From Tardiphaga sp. 709 (GTDB lineage Bacteria; Pseudomonadota; Alphaproteobacteria; Rhizobiales; Xanthobacteraceae), in the NCBI RefSeq assembly GCF_032401055.1, contig NZ_CP135529.1:1612001-1676000 (forward strand): a DNA stretch of 64,000 nucleotides, given 5' to 3'. The notes beneath the pieces were generated by a model. The model was given only the letters and a program-made list of their open reading frames with translations, was not told the DNA's origin and searched no databases. The translations under genes and the position numbers were made by a program. Numbering within the stretch: the first letter of the stretch is position 1; each line of letters starts with the position of its first letter. This document shows, in pieces, positions 8,606-17,394 of the stretch.

Positions 8606-9568
8606 ATGACCAATTTCTCTCGTCGCGCGCTCATAGGCGGACTCGGTGTCGGCATCGTGGGCAGTGGCTTTCTCCCCGGGATTGCCGCAGCCAAAAACGC
8701 AGCGGCTCCGGCAAAGGGTGTGACGCCTTTGGCGCAGATCCAGATCGGCCGCTTCACCGTGACCGCGCTGACCGACGGCTATGCCGACATGCCTTACACC
8801 TATTTCCCCGGTCGCACGGCCGAACAGGTGGAACAGGCTGCAAAGGCCCAGTTCACGGCGCGGCCGAGCGGCGTGCGTTTCGTGTTCAATCAGTATCTGA
8901 TCGAGGACGACCAGCGCCGGATTCTGATCGATACCGGGCCGGCAGGCTCCATCGGCCAGACAGGTGCACTCCCGAAGGCGCTCGCCGCATTCGGCATCAG
9001 CCGCGATCAAATCGATGCGGTGATCGTGACGCATATGCATCAGGACCACATGGGTGGCCTGATCGTTGGCGGGAAGAAGAATTTTCCCAAGGCCGAGCTC
9101 TATGTCGACCGTCGCGACGTCGTGCATTGGACCGATCCGGCAAAGCAAGCCGGTGCGCCCGACTATCTGCAGCCCAGCTTCAAAATGGCGAACGAAGTCG
9201 TGCGTCTGTATCCCAAGCTGCAGAAGATCGATGGCGAGCGCGAGATCGTGCGCGGCATTTCCATCGTGGATCTGACGGGTCATACGCCAGGCCATATCGG
9301 CGTGCGGATCGCCGATGCCGGTCAGAGCCTCATCATGGTATCCGACATGGTCTTCCCCGTGATCCATCCGAGCGCGACCGATGTGGGGTTCCTGTTTGAA
9401 CAGGACCGCCCGGCGGCACAGGCGATGCGCGACAAGTTCTTTGCGCGCGCAGCTTCCGAAGGCGCGCTGATCGCGGCGACGCATATGCCCTTCCCCGGCC
9501 TCGGTCGCATCGTCTCGGATCGCGGACAATTGCGCTGGCAGGTGGCGGACTGGGCCTTGCAGACCTGA
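8606..9568 (+). CDS. exported MBL-fold metallo-hydrolase
   Basis: A 320-residue metallo-beta-lactamase-fold hydrolase. The N-terminus MTNFSRRALIGGLGVGIVGSG carries a twin-arginine motif and a hydrophobic stretch ending near GIAAA, so export by Tat is likely. The core zinc motif THMHQDHMGG (about residues 142-151) is intact, and further metal His/Asp candidates are in TGHTPGH and the SDMVF segment. AGGAAGG precedes the ATG. The closest broad groups are lactonase-like and quorum-quenching-type MBL enzymes, but the substrate cannot be assigned. Divergent LysR gene upstream suggests inducible expression; the following hydrolase gene is decayed. Confidence 0.9.
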   Translation: MTNFSRRALIGGLGVGIVGSGFLPGIAAAKNAAAPAKGVTPLAQIQIGRFTVTALTDGYADMPYTYFPGRTAEQVEQAAKAQFTARPSGVRFVFNQYLIEDDQRRILIDTGPAGSIGQTGALPKALAAFGISRDQIDAVIVTHMHQDHMGGLIVGGKKNFPKAELYVDRRDVVHWTDPAKQAGAPDYLQPSFKMANEVVRLYPKLQKIDGEREIVRGISIVDLTGHTPGHIGVRIADAGQSLIMVSDMVFPVIHPSATDVGFLFEQDRPAAQAMRDKFFARAASEGALIAATHMPFPGLGRIVSDRGQLRWQVADWALQT

Positions 9569-9633
9569 ACGACAGGCTGACGCGCTGAGCGAAACGCCCC
9601 GATCCGCAACAACAGCTTTACAGGATTACACGC

Positions 9634-10311
9634 ATGACATCGTCGTCCGCCAAATCAAGCGTCCTTGCAACGCGCGGCGGCGCAGCGCTGATAAACCCGT
9701 CCGACACACTCGTGCTGCTGCTCGATCATCAGTCCGGGCTGTTCCAGACGGTCAAGGACATACCGGTCGCCGATCTCAGGCGGAATGTCGAGATGATCGC
9801 CAGGCTATGTGCTCTGCTGAACATCCCGGTGATTACGACCGCCTCCCACCGGCCGGCTCCAATGGGCCGCTGATGCCGGAAATCCATCAACATACTCCGC
9901 ATGCCGTCTACGTCGTCCGCAAGGGCGAGGTGGAACGCCTGGGACAATGCGGATTTCGTGGCTCAGGTTGAATCCACGGGCCGCAAGACCCTGGTGATGG
10001 CCGGTGTGTGGACCAGCGTCTGCGTGATGTTTCCGGCGCTCGATGCACGCGTTGCCGGCTACGATGTCTATGCGGTCATCGATGCGTCGGGAGATCCAAG
10101 CGAACTGGCATCGCGCACATCGCTCGCCCGCTTCGTTCAGGGCGACGTAAAGCCGACCTCGACCAACGCGCTGCTGTCGGAACTGCACCGCACCTAGGCT
10201 CGCCCTGAGGCCGCCGAACTTGCCAAACTCTATGGGCTCGTATCGCCCAATTATGCCGCGATCATCGAAAACTATCAGCGGGCTCAGGAAGCCGCCTTGG
10301 CAAAGAAGTAG
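9634..10311 (+). pseudogene. isochorismatase-family (YcaC-like) hydrolase, frameshifted
   Basis: Three fragments in one reading frame add up to a cysteine hydrolase of roughly 225 residues. The N-terminal part (LVLLLDHQSGL, with the family Asp) is intact to about 9850. Reading then needs a shifted frame (ending near GPLMPEIHQHTPHAV) until about 9930, where the first frame resumes with NAWDNADFV. The catalytic-Cys region VWTSVCVMFPALDA is present. An in-frame TAG at 10195-10197 then interrupts the C-terminal part, which ends at 10309-10311 (AELAKLYGLVSPNY follows the stop). Two compensating frameshifts plus a nonsense codon indicate a pseudogene, although sequencing error could produce the same pattern. 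It lies 65 bases behind the MBL gene, with which it was probably co-transcribed. Confidence 0.8.
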
Positions 10312-10433
10312 TTGCTGCTGGCGCCGAGGGGCTCAACAAAATCGACGCCAAGGACTCGGTCAGCATCTTTGGAGGTCACTGACAGATCGCCGATCGCGTA
10401 TTGGCGCCGCCGACGGCGTCGCTTTCAGGCGAG

Positions 10434-10575
10434 ACGCGGCCCGGCAGCTGCGCAGCCATCTGACCTCGGAAACAGGTCTGGTCTACATCCTGCTCGCGCA
10501 TGCAGCAGGTCGGCTGGGCTAAGCAAGACCACATCCAAACACGAAAAGCGGAGGCAGCGATGCCTCCGCTTTTTT
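10434..10575 (+). repeat. direct repeat copy 2: duplicated gpr 3' end and terminator
   Basis: About 142 bases nearly identical to 7161-7304. It retains the C-terminal codons (SHLTSETGLVY, then AHAAGRLG) and the stop codon, but a two-base deletion near 10447 breaks the frame. There is no upstream part of the giant gene here, so this copy is a non-coding relic. Confidence 0.92.
10547..10575 (+). terminator. rho-independent terminator, duplicated copy
   Basis: Ten-base stem AGCGGAGGCA / TGCCTCCGCT with GCGA loop and a T-tract. One substitution relative to the first copy lengthens the stem. It would stop transcription coming from the MBL/hydrolase genes. Confidence 0.88.
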
Positions 10576-10630
10576 ATTGGGCCTGCTGTTGTGCCGGAGC
10601 GCTATACGCGGGGCCAGGCCGGTGCCGTCA

Positions 10631-11035
10631 TCATGCGGGATCCTTGTCGTGAATGTTGACGCCGAACGGCAAGGACACCCAGGCATGCCGGCGGCAATGA
10701 TAGACGGAGATCTCCGGAGGCGGAAAATCCGGATCGGCAAAGCAGCCGACCGCCACGGCTACGGAACGCGCTTCATATCCTTCTTCGGTGTGGAAGAGAT
10801 TGGTGCCGCAGACGGGGCAGAACCGGAATCGGAAGCGCGCCCCCTGATCCCCTGTGCGGACATACTCGGTCGCGATACCGCTCACATTGTAACTTGGCCC
10901 GAAGCCCGCGAGCGCCGCGAAGACGCTGCCGGTCCGGCGCTGGCAGGCGAAACAGTGGCATATACCGACGCCCTTCGGCTCGCCTTCGAGCACGATGGAC
11001 AGCTGACCGCACGAACAGGAAGCAGTTCTCGACAT
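10631..11035 (-). CDS. GFA (glutathione-dependent formaldehyde-activating) family protein
   Basis: A 134-residue zinc-binding GFA/CENP-V fold protein. The paired cysteine motifs are visible: CSCG near the N-terminus, CHCFACQ in the centre and CPVCG later, the pattern that holds structural and labile zinc ions. The ATG at 11035 is preceded by AGGAGG, so the in-frame upstream extension to 11071 is rejected. Family members bind or react with glutathione adducts, but most, probably including this one, have no proven substrate. It is a single gene between the duplicated terminator and the aldose epimerase gene. Confidence 0.9.
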   Translation of the reverse strand: MSRTASCSCGQLSIVLEGEPKGVGICHCFACQRRTGSVFAALAGFGPSYNVSGIATEYVRTGDQGARFRFRFCPVCGTNLFHTEEGYEARSVAVAVGCFADPDFPPPEISVYHCRRHAWVSLPFGVNIHDKDPA

Positions 11036-11088
11036 GACGGACCTCCTCGATGCAGCGGTCTGCTGGATCACGGGCCGCGACAGTTACC

Positions 11089-11964
11089 TTATGCGAACCC
11101 GATGCGTTGGGTGAAGCTGCGCGTCTCGCCCACCGCGATGTGCATCACGCCCGGCTTGTCGGCGAACTCACCGTCAAAATCCACCGGGCTGGCATAGCCG
11201 TACCACGGCTCGATGCAGAGGAATGCAGCCCCGGATGGTTTCGACCAGATACCAAGTTCGCGGAAGCCTTCCCAGGCGAAGGTGATCGTCGGTCCGCCAG
11301 GCGCGCTATAACTCAGCGACCTGCTGGCGAGATGATCGAAGATCATCGCATCCTTCGCGAACAGCGATTCCGACAGCGCCAGTGCGCCGCCCTGCACCGG
11401 CGACGATTCCGGCTCCTTCAGCAGCAACCCACTCTCAAGCCGTCTGATCGGCGCCGGTTCAGCATCGGAGAAAATGATCGTATGTGCGCGCTTGTCGGCG
11501 CTATCCGTCAGCGGCCAGTGAAAGGCCGGATGCGCACCAATCGAGGCCGGCAGCATCTCGTCGCCAGTGTTGGTGACGGCATAACCGATCACCAGTTCAT
11601 CGCCCTCGATCACATAGGTGACGTCAAGCCGAAACGCGAACGGATATTTCGCCCGGCTCGCGTCATTGTCCGCCAGCGACAGCGCGCAGGATGCAGATTC
11701 CTGCCCGGTCCAGCTGAAGCGCTGGTCGCGCGCAAAACCGTGTTGGGTCATCGCATAGACCTGGCCGCGATGGCGCAGCACATCGTCCTTCAGCTTCCCG
11801 ACAATCGGAAACAGCAGCGGCGCGTGGCGAGGCCATTCCTCGCCGGCCTGCCAGAGCACCTCATGCCCATGCGCATCTTTCAATGAGCAGAGTTCGGCGC
11901 CATCGGCCTTGATCGTCGCCGTGACGCGGCCATTGCTGATGGTGAAGCTATCTTGGGTCTCCAT
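11089..11964 (-). CDS. aldose 1-epimerase family protein (LacX-like)
   Basis: A 291-residue galactose-mutarotase-like protein, predicted cytoplasmic. Visible family features are the N-terminal SCDGAELCSL-type strand (here ADGAELCSLKDAHGHEVLWQ), the HGFARDQRF segment with the conserved His, and AHPAFHWPL with a second His, which serve as acid/base residues in sugar mutarotation. The ATG at 11964 has GGAGA upstream; the longer frame to 12117 runs into the MCE protein gene antisense and is unlikely. Sugar specificity is not evident. It sits downstream of mlaD on the same strand with a 31-base gap and may be read from the mla transcript. Confidence 0.9.
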   Translation of the reverse strand: METQDSFTISNGRVTATIKADGAELCSLKDAHGHEVLWQAGEEWPRHAPLLFPIVGKLKDDVLRHRGQVYAMTQHGFARDQRFSWTGQESASCALSLADNDASRAKYPFAFRLDVTYVIEGDELVIGYAVTNTGDEMLPASIGAHPAFHWPLTDSADKRAHTIIFSDAEPAPIRRLESGLLLKEPESSPVQGGALALSESLFAKDAMIFDHLASRSLSYSAPGGPTITFAWEGFRELGIWSKPSGAAFLCIEPWYGYASPVDFDGEFADKPGVMHIAVGETRSFTQRIGFA

Positions 11965-11995
11965 CAGCGCTCTCCATGTATATTGAGACTGGTGT

Positions 11996-12925
11996 CTATT
12001 GAGCCTGCTGGCGACGACGCGGCGGAGCAGCGGGTGCCGGCGGCGCGGCCGGAGCAGGTGCAGCCGCGGGTGTGCCGCTGCTGGCGCCAAACAACAGACG
12101 CGTCGGGTTGCGGTCAAGATTGTTCACCGCACGGCTGATATCGGCGAGGGTACGGCGGCCATCGAGCATCAATGCACCGGAACGCTTGTCGAGATTCTCT
12201 GTCAGCTCATGAAACGACTTCACGGCCGCCGTGAGTTCGCCGCCGTCCTTGCCGCCCGCGAGCGCATCAAGGCCGAGCAGAATATTGTCGGTCCGCGCGA
12301 CGACGCTGTCGGCCTTGCCCATGACACCATCGGCCTTGCCCATCACGCTGTCGATCTTCAGCATGATGCCGTCGATCACTTCCGAATTTTTCGCCAGCGT
12401 CGCCGTGAAGGTTTCGACATTCTTCATGGCGCCCTTGAGAGTATCCTGATTGTCGGCGACCAGACGATTGACGTTGTTGAGCGTCGCCCGGATCGATTCC
12501 GATATATCCCGCAGCAGTTCCGGATCGGCCGTCAGCACCGGCACGCCGTCGGTGTCCAACGGGACCGCGGGCGCAGCTTCATCGCCGCCCTTCAGCGCGA
12601 TCGCCGCTACACCCGTGAGCCCCTGAAATTCCAGGCCGACCTGCGTGTCCTTGCGAATAGGCGCGATATTCTCGACCATCGCCAGCGCAACGACGCGCTT
12701 GGGATTGTCGAGCTTCACGGAGACGACCTCACCGACCCGGATACCATTGAAGTTGACATTGCCGCCGTTGCGCAGGCCCGACGCCGCGCCTTCGAAGATG
12801 ATGCGCAGCGGCGTGCGCTGCGTGGTCGAATGCAGATTCTGGAACCACAACACGAAGCCGAACGCTGCGGCAATCACCGCCAGCGTGAAAATTCCGATCA
12901 GGACGAAGTTCGCCCGCGTTTCCAT
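11996..12925 (-). CDS. mlaD: MlaD-like MCE-domain lipid transport protein
   Basis: A 309-residue periplasmic substrate-binding component of an Mla-type phospholipid ABC transporter. A single N-terminal membrane anchor (about residues 6-27, FVLIGIFTLAVIAAAFGFVL) precedes the MCE domain (about 35-120, with VNFNGIRVGEV), then a long helical region and a Pro/Ala-rich tail ending in PRRRQQAQ. MCE proteins form hexameric rings that channel lipids between membranes. The chosen ATG gives the short cytoplasmic N-terminus typical of MlaD. It is the third gene of mlaE-mlaF-mlaD, 19 bases after mlaF. The low-complexity C-terminal tail is common in rhizobial versions. Confidence 0.93.
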   Translation of the reverse strand: METRANFVLIGIFTLAVIAAAFGFVLWFQNLHSTTQRTPLRIIFEGAASGLRNGGNVNFNGIRVGEVVSVKLDNPKRVVALAMVENIAPIRKDTQVGLEFQGLTGVAAIALKGGDEAAPAVPLDTDGVPVLTADPELLRDISESIRATLNNVNRLVADNQDTLKGAMKNVETFTATLAKNSEVIDGIMLKIDSVMGKADGVMGKADSVVARTDNILLGLDALAGGKDGGELTAAVKSFHELTENLDKRSGALMLDGRRTLADISRAVNNLDRNPTRLLFGASSGTPAAAPAPAAPPAPAAPPRRRQQAQ

Positions 12926-12944
12926 CAAACCAACTCCAGTACAA

Positions 12945-13757
12945 CTAGCCGATAACAGCGCGTGCGCGCTTGCCGTGGAAATATTCCCGTAGCCAGGGAT
13001 GTTGCGAGGCCAGCATGTCGGCCATCGTTCCCTGCGCGATGATCTTGCCATTGCCGAGAACGGCGATCCGGTCGCAGGCTGTATGCAGGCTGTCGAGATC
13101 ATGAGTTACCATGAAAACGGTCAGCCCCAAAGTTCGCTGCAGCGTGCGCACCAGTTCGTCGAAATCGCCGGCGCCGATCGGATCGAGACCCGATGTCGGC
13201 TCGTCCAGGAACACAATCTCCGGATCGAGCGCGAGCGCCCGCGCCAGCGCAACGCGCTTGATCATGCCGCCCGAAAGTTCCGACGGATAGCGATCCGCGA
13301 CCTCCGGCTTGAGCCCGACCATGGTAAGCTTGGCCATGGTGATCTCATCGAGCAGACGCTCCGAGACCTTGAGATATTCGCGCACCGGAAACTGGATGTT
13401 CTGCCGCACGTTGAGTGACGAGAACAACGCCCCGTGCTGAAACAGGATGCCCCAGCGCCGCTCGACATCGCGGCGTTCCTTGTCGCCGCCATCGAGATCA
13501 GTTCCGAACACCTCGATCGTGCCGGAGACTTTCGGCACGAGGCCAATGATCGTGCGCATCAGCACGGACTTGCCGGCGCCGGACGCACCGACGAAGCCGA
13601 GGATTTCGCCGCGGGTGACATCGAGATTGAGACCATCGAGTACACGGCGGCTGCCGAATGCCACGGTAAGATCGCGCACGCTGATGATCGCATCGGCAGA
13701 GATGGAGGCAGCACCCGTCGGCGTCTCAGTAATGGGCGTCGCAGTCGTCGAGGTCAT
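12945..13757 (-). CDS. mlaF: MlaF-like ABC transporter ATP-binding protein
   Basis: The 270-residue ATPase of the Mla lipid transporter. Walker A is GASGAGKS, the ABC signature LSGGMIKR and Walker B IVFLDEPTSGLD, all intact. The signature variant LSGGM with following KR is typical of the MlaF/Ttg2A group. About 30 residues of Thr/Pro-rich sequence precede the nucleotide-binding domain. The gene lies 5 bases after mlaE and 19 before mlaD, so the three are one operon. The protein should power retrograde phospholipid movement that keeps the outer membrane asymmetric. Confidence 0.95.
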   Translation of the reverse strand: MTSTTATPITETPTGAASISADAIISVRDLTVAFGSRRVLDGLNLDVTRGEILGFVGASGAGKSVLMRTIIGLVPKVSGTIEVFGTDLDGGDKERRDVERRWGILFQHGALFSSLNVRQNIQFPVREYLKVSERLLDEITMAKLTMVGLKPEVADRYPSELSGGMIKRVALARALALDPEIVFLDEPTSGLDPIGAGDFDELVRTLQRTLGLTVFMVTHDLDSLHTACDRIAVLGNGKIIAQGTMADMLASQHPWLREYFHGKRARAVIG

Positions 13758-13762
13758 GGCCG

Positions 13763-14893
13763 TCAGATCCCGATCGTTGCGAAGAAGATCGCGAACACGC
13801 CATCCATCACGATCACAAAGAATATTCCCTTCACCACGGACGATGTTGTGTGCTGCCCCAGCGACTCCGCGCTGCCCTGCACGGCAAGGCCTTCGACGCA
13901 GGCCACGATGCCGATCACCATGGCCATCACTGGCGCTTTCACCATGCCGACGATGAAGTGGTTGATCGAAATCGCCTCGCGCAGACGCGACAGGAACGAC
14001 GATGGATCGACTCCGCCATAGAGCCAGGCGACCAGACCGCCACCATAGAGCGCAGCCATCGCGCCTAGAAATGCGAGAATGGGCAGCGCCAGCACCAGCG
14101 CCACCATGCGCGGCAGGATCAGAACTTCGATGGCATCGAAACCCATAGTGCGGAGCGCATCGATCTCCTCGCGCATCTTCATGGAGCCGAGTTCGGCGGT
14201 GTAGGCGCTGCCGGACCGGCCGGCGACCATGATCGCCACCAGCAGCACGCCGAGCTCACGCAGCACCAGCACGCCGAGCATATCGACCACGAAGACGTCG
14301 GCGCCGAAGCGGCGAAAATGGAACAGACCCTGCTGGGCTACGATACAGCCGATCAGGAAGGTGATCAGGACTACGATCGGTACTGCGTTCCAGCACACCT
14401 GCTCCAGGTGATGCACCACCGAGGTGAGCCGGAATTTCGACGGATGCCGCCAGACGCGGAACCAGGCCGCGATCACGGCACCAATCATATCAACCAGCGC
14501 GACGAGGGTTTCCCCGATGCCATAGATATTGCGGCCGATGCCATCGAGCACGGCAGTCAGGGCGCTACCGCTTGCCGGTAACGGGACCGCAGGCTTCACG
14601 CGGCGGACCTCGTCGACCAGGGTCGCGTAATTCGCCGAAAGGCCCGCGATCTGCGCCTCGTGGCCCCCATTGGTCAGCGCCCGACGCAACCGCTCGATCA
14701 GCCAGGCGCCGAATGTATCCAGCTTGGACACCTGCGACACGTCGATGAAGATGTTGGGGCGGCTACCGGTCAGCTTCTCGGCCTCGCCGACGAGTTTTTC
14801 GAGCGCGGGGGCAAAGCGCGCCGTCCACGACCCAGCCGCGCACAGCGCCAAGCCGTCGCCTTTCGCGATCTGTTCCAAGGTCGGGCCGCTCAA
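13763..14893 (-). CDS. mlaE: MlaE-like ABC permease with N-terminal STAS-like domain
   Basis: A 376-residue inner-membrane permease. Residues 1-100 form a STAS-like domain (NIFIDVSQVSKLDTFGAWLI), and residues about 130-376 are the MlaE permease with five or six membrane segments and the conserved ELGSMKMREEIDALRTMG coupling loop. Fusion of STAS to MlaE replaces a separate MlaB subunit and is usual in alphaproteobacteria. Translation probably begins at TTG 14893, where GGGAG lies seven bases upstream. It is first in the mlaEFD operon, with a CtrA-like box about 97 bases upstream. Confidence 0.94.
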   Translation of the reverse strand: MSGPTLEQIAKGDGLALCAAGSWTARFAPALEKLVGEAEKLTGSRPNIFIDVSQVSKLDTFGAWLIERLRRALTNGGHEAQIAGLSANYATLVDEVRRVKPAVPLPASGSALTAVLDGIGRNIYGIGETLVALVDMIGAVIAAWFRVWRHPSKFRLTSVVHHLEQVCWNAVPIVVLITFLIGCIVAQQGLFHFRRFGADVFVVDMLGVLVLRELGVLLVAIMVAGRSGSAYTAELGSMKMREEIDALRTMGFDAIEVLILPRMVALVLALPILAFLGAMAALYGGGLVAWLYGGVDPSSFLSRLREAISINHFIVGMVKAPVMAMVIGIVACVEGLAVQGSAESLGQHTTSSVVKGIFFVIVMDGVFAIFFATIGI

Positions 14894-14989
14894 AACAGGC
14901 TCCCGCGGGCGTTCAGTCTGTGCATGAACAAAGTATTAACACGCCCAAATACGTTTCTGAGAAGCCAAGTGAAGCCAACACGTTGCTAT

Positions 14990-15006
14990 GGTTAATATGG
15001 CCTTAA
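14990..15006 (-). promoter_or_regulatory. CtrA-like binding site upstream of mlaE
   Basis: Read on the minus strand the site is TTAAGGCCATATTAACC, a full TTAA-N7-TTAACC match, with the following bases extending it to TTAACCAT. It lies about 97 bases upstream of the mlaE start and about 120 bases upstream of the divergent epimerase gene. It has the same layout as the box before the giant gene. Binding is inferred. Confidence 0.5.
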
Positions 15007-15126
15007 TTCGCCCTGACGGGACTGTCAGACACCGGCATTGCGTCGCAAACAAGTTCACGGCGATCACGTAAACTTATAGACACGCCATTACCCGCCGTTG
15101 CCGGCCACAGCCCGAAAGACGCCGCA

Positions 15127-16128
15127 TTGTCCGCCTCCGACGCTGCCCCTGCCCTAATGACCGCCCGGATCGAGCAATGGCCGATCGCTGGCGCCTTCAC
15201 CATCAGCCGTGGCGCCAAGACTGAGGCCGTCGTCGTGGTCGCCGAGATTCACCGTGGCGGTTTGACCGGCCGTGGCGAATGCGTCCCCTATGCGCGCTAT
15301 GGCGAGACCCCGGAGGCCACGCTGGCGGCCATCCTGGCGATGCAGGACCGATTTGCCGCGGGCCTCGACCGAAACGCCCTGCAATCGGCCATGCCTGCCG
15401 GTGCCGCCCGTAACGCCGTGGATTGCGCCCTGCTCGACCTCGAAGCCAAGAGCCGGGGCCAGCGCGTCTGGGATATGCTGCAGCGGCCGGCACCGCGCGC
15501 CTGCACCACCGCCTATACGATCTCGCTAGGTACGCCCGAGGCGATGGCCTCCGCCACCGCAAAGGCGGCCTACCGGCCACTGCTGAAGATCAAGCTCGGC
15601 AGTGACGACGACATCAGCCGCATCACGGCCGTGCGCCAGGCCGCACCGGAATCCGAGTTGATCGTCGATGCCAATGAGGCGTGGACGCCGGACAACCTGA
15701 AAGCCAATCTCGATGCCTGCCATAATGCCGGCGTCACGCTGATCGAGCAGCCGCTGCCGGCAGGCAAGGATGATGCGCTGATGCATGTGCATCGGCCGAT
15801 CATGGTTTGCGCCGACGAGAGCGTGCATGGCCTGGCTTCGCTCGAGGCGTTACGCGGGCGTTACGATGCGATCAACATCAAGCTCGACAAAGCCGGCGGC
15901 CTGACCGAAGCGCTGGCGATGGCCGATGCCGCGCGTGCCATGAATCTCGACATTATGGTCGGCTGCATGGTGGCGACGTCGCTGGCGATGGCGCCCGCGA
16001 TGCTGATTGCGCAATATGCACGCTTCGTCGATCTTGATGGCCCGCTATTGCTCGCAGGGGATCGCGACGGCGGTCTGCGCTATGACGAAAGCACGGTCTA
16101 TCCGCCCGACGCGGCGCTCTGGGGCTGA
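15127..16128 (+). CDS. dipeptide epimerase (L-Ala-D/L-Glu epimerase type), enolase superfamily
   Basis: A 333-residue enolase-superfamily enzyme, probably acting on peptidoglycan-derived dipeptides in the cytoplasm. Visible catalytic features are the KxK motif (Lys154, Lys156), three metal ligands Asp181, Glu207 and Asp230 (in VDANEAW, IEQPLP and CADES), and a lysine at 252 or 255 in NIKLDKAGG. The C-terminal DxD-type segment LDGPLLLAGD suits the dipeptide epimerase clade. The start is TTG at 15127, or ATG at 15157. The gene ends overlapping the 3' end of the convergent MFS gene by 31 bases. Muconate-type lactonising activity is a less likely alternative. Confidence 0.87.
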   Translation: MSASDAAPALMTARIEQWPIAGAFTISRGAKTEAVVVVAEIHRGGLTGRGECVPYARYGETPEATLAAILAMQDRFAAGLDRNALQSAMPAGAARNAVDCALLDLEAKSRGQRVWDMLQRPAPRACTTAYTISLGTPEAMASATAKAAYRPLLKIKLGSDDDISRITAVRQAAPESELIVDANEAWTPDNLKANLDACHNAGVTLIEQPLPAGKDDALMHVHRPIMVCADESVHGLASLEALRGRYDAINIKLDKAGGLTEALAMADAARAMNLDIMVGCMVATSLAMAPAMLIAQYARFVDLDGPLLLAGDRDGGLRYDESTVYPPDAALWG

Positions 16129-17315
16129 TCGCCCGCAACGCCCGGCGGCTGCCCGGCGCGATACCGGCCGAACCATATGACGGTCGCACCGGCAAAGCCA
16201 AGCACAGCCATCACGTAGTAAACGCCCTCGCCGTAACGCGCATAGATCGCGCCTGACAGAACCGCCATGCTGCTCATCACAAGGCCGGTGCAGGCGGTGA
16301 CATAGCCCTGCGCCCGCGCCATGACGTGCGGCGGCACGTGATGCAGCAGCAGGCCCATTGTGCCGAGTTGCGTCAGACCGTAGGTCGCGCCGTGCAGCAA
16401 TTGCACGACCACGAGAATTGGGAGCGGAAGCGTTTGCGCGGTCAGCGTCCAGCGCAGCAATGCGCCAAGGCCACCAAGGATGACCATGGTCGCGGGTGCC
16501 AATGTCAGGCGCGGCGACACTGCGAACAGGACGATCTCGGCCAGCACGCCCAGCGTCCACAGACCCGCGATGGTGAGGCCGTCGAGCCCAGCCGCCTGCC
16601 AGGTGATCGACGCGAAGGTGTAGTAGCCGGCATGGCTGCCCTGGATGAGCGCCGCGGAGATCGCGATGGCGAGAAAGCCGGGATCGCGCAGCAAAGCGCT
16701 CGCCTTCGACAGCACCGTGCCGTCGCCTGTCGACGCGCCCAATGGCTGCAGACCAAGGCTGACGACAGCCGACAGCACCATCGCCGCGACAATCACCCAG
16801 ATCAGATGCTCACCGTCGAGCCAATTGACCACCAGACCGCAGGCAAGCGCACCAACCACGAAAGCGGCCGAGCCCCACAGTCGCAGTGGCCCGTAATCGA
16901 AGCCGAAGCGCACGACGCCTTTCAGCGCATAACCATCGGTCAGCGCCGTGAGCGGCGTCCAGACCACTGCCGTCAGCGCGAAGACCAGGAGCACGGCGAG
17001 CGGTTCGCGGAGCGTGCCCACTGTCGCAAAGCCGATCATGGTGAGAAAGGCACAGACAATCATCGTCTGGCGCAGGGCATGACGGCGCTCCGCGAAAGCG
17101 GTGATGAAGGGCAGCGTGGTGAAACGCGTCATCGACGGCACAGCCAGGATGGCGCCGATCCAGGTCGGATCGATGCCGATCGCCTTCAGCCAGACGGGGA
17201 AGAACGGCAGATAGAAGCCGCTGGAGCCGAACACCGTGCCGTAGAACATCGCCAGCCGCTGCGCGAATTTGCGGCGGATTTGCGGGGCGCTATGGGTGGC
17301 AGATTCGGCTATCAT
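16098..17315 (-). CDS. MFS transporter, phenylpropionate/nucleoside-permease-like (MFS_1_like)
   Basis: A 405-residue membrane carrier with about twelve hydrophobic segments. The N-terminal FYGTVFGSSGFYLPFFPVWLKAIGIDPTWIG region, with a signal-like first helix and Pro/Phe-rich loop, is typical of the HcaT-type 3-phenylpropionate carrier group. The ATG at 17315 fits the family length; the frame reading to 17441 would overlap the divergent neighbour. The substrate is unknown, and no aromatic catabolic genes are nearby. It may work with the convergent dipeptide epimerase gene only by proximity. Confidence 0.85.
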   Translation of the reverse strand: MIAESATHSAPQIRRKFAQRLAMFYGTVFGSSGFYLPFFPVWLKAIGIDPTWIGAILAVPSMTRFTTLPFITAFAERRHALRQTMIVCAFLTMIGFATVGTLREPLAVLLVFALTAVVWTPLTALTDGYALKGVVRFGFDYGPLRLWGSAAFVVGALACGLVVNWLDGEHLIWVIVAAMVLSAVVSLGLQPLGASTGDGTVLSKASALLRDPGFLAIAISAALIQGSHAGYYTFASITWQAAGLDGLTIAGLWTLGVLAEIVLFAVSPRLTLAPATMVILGGLGALLRWTLTAQTLPLPILVVVQLLHGATYGLTQLGTMGLLLHHVPPHVMARAQGYVTACTGLVMSSMAVLSGAIYARYGEGVYYVMAVLGFAGATVIWFGRYRAGQPPGVAGDQPQSAASGG

Positions 17316-17394
17316 GAGGTGAACTGCGATTCGCCACGGGATCGTGGTGATGGTTACATACCGCGCATCCCTGTGCGCGCCACGAGTTATCATG

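Noticed and set aside
10220-10522. 100-codon frame ending in the scaffold C-terminal sequence
   Set aside because: It joins unrelated pseudogene sequence to the duplicated 3' end. There is no proper start or ribosome site, so it is a junction artefact.
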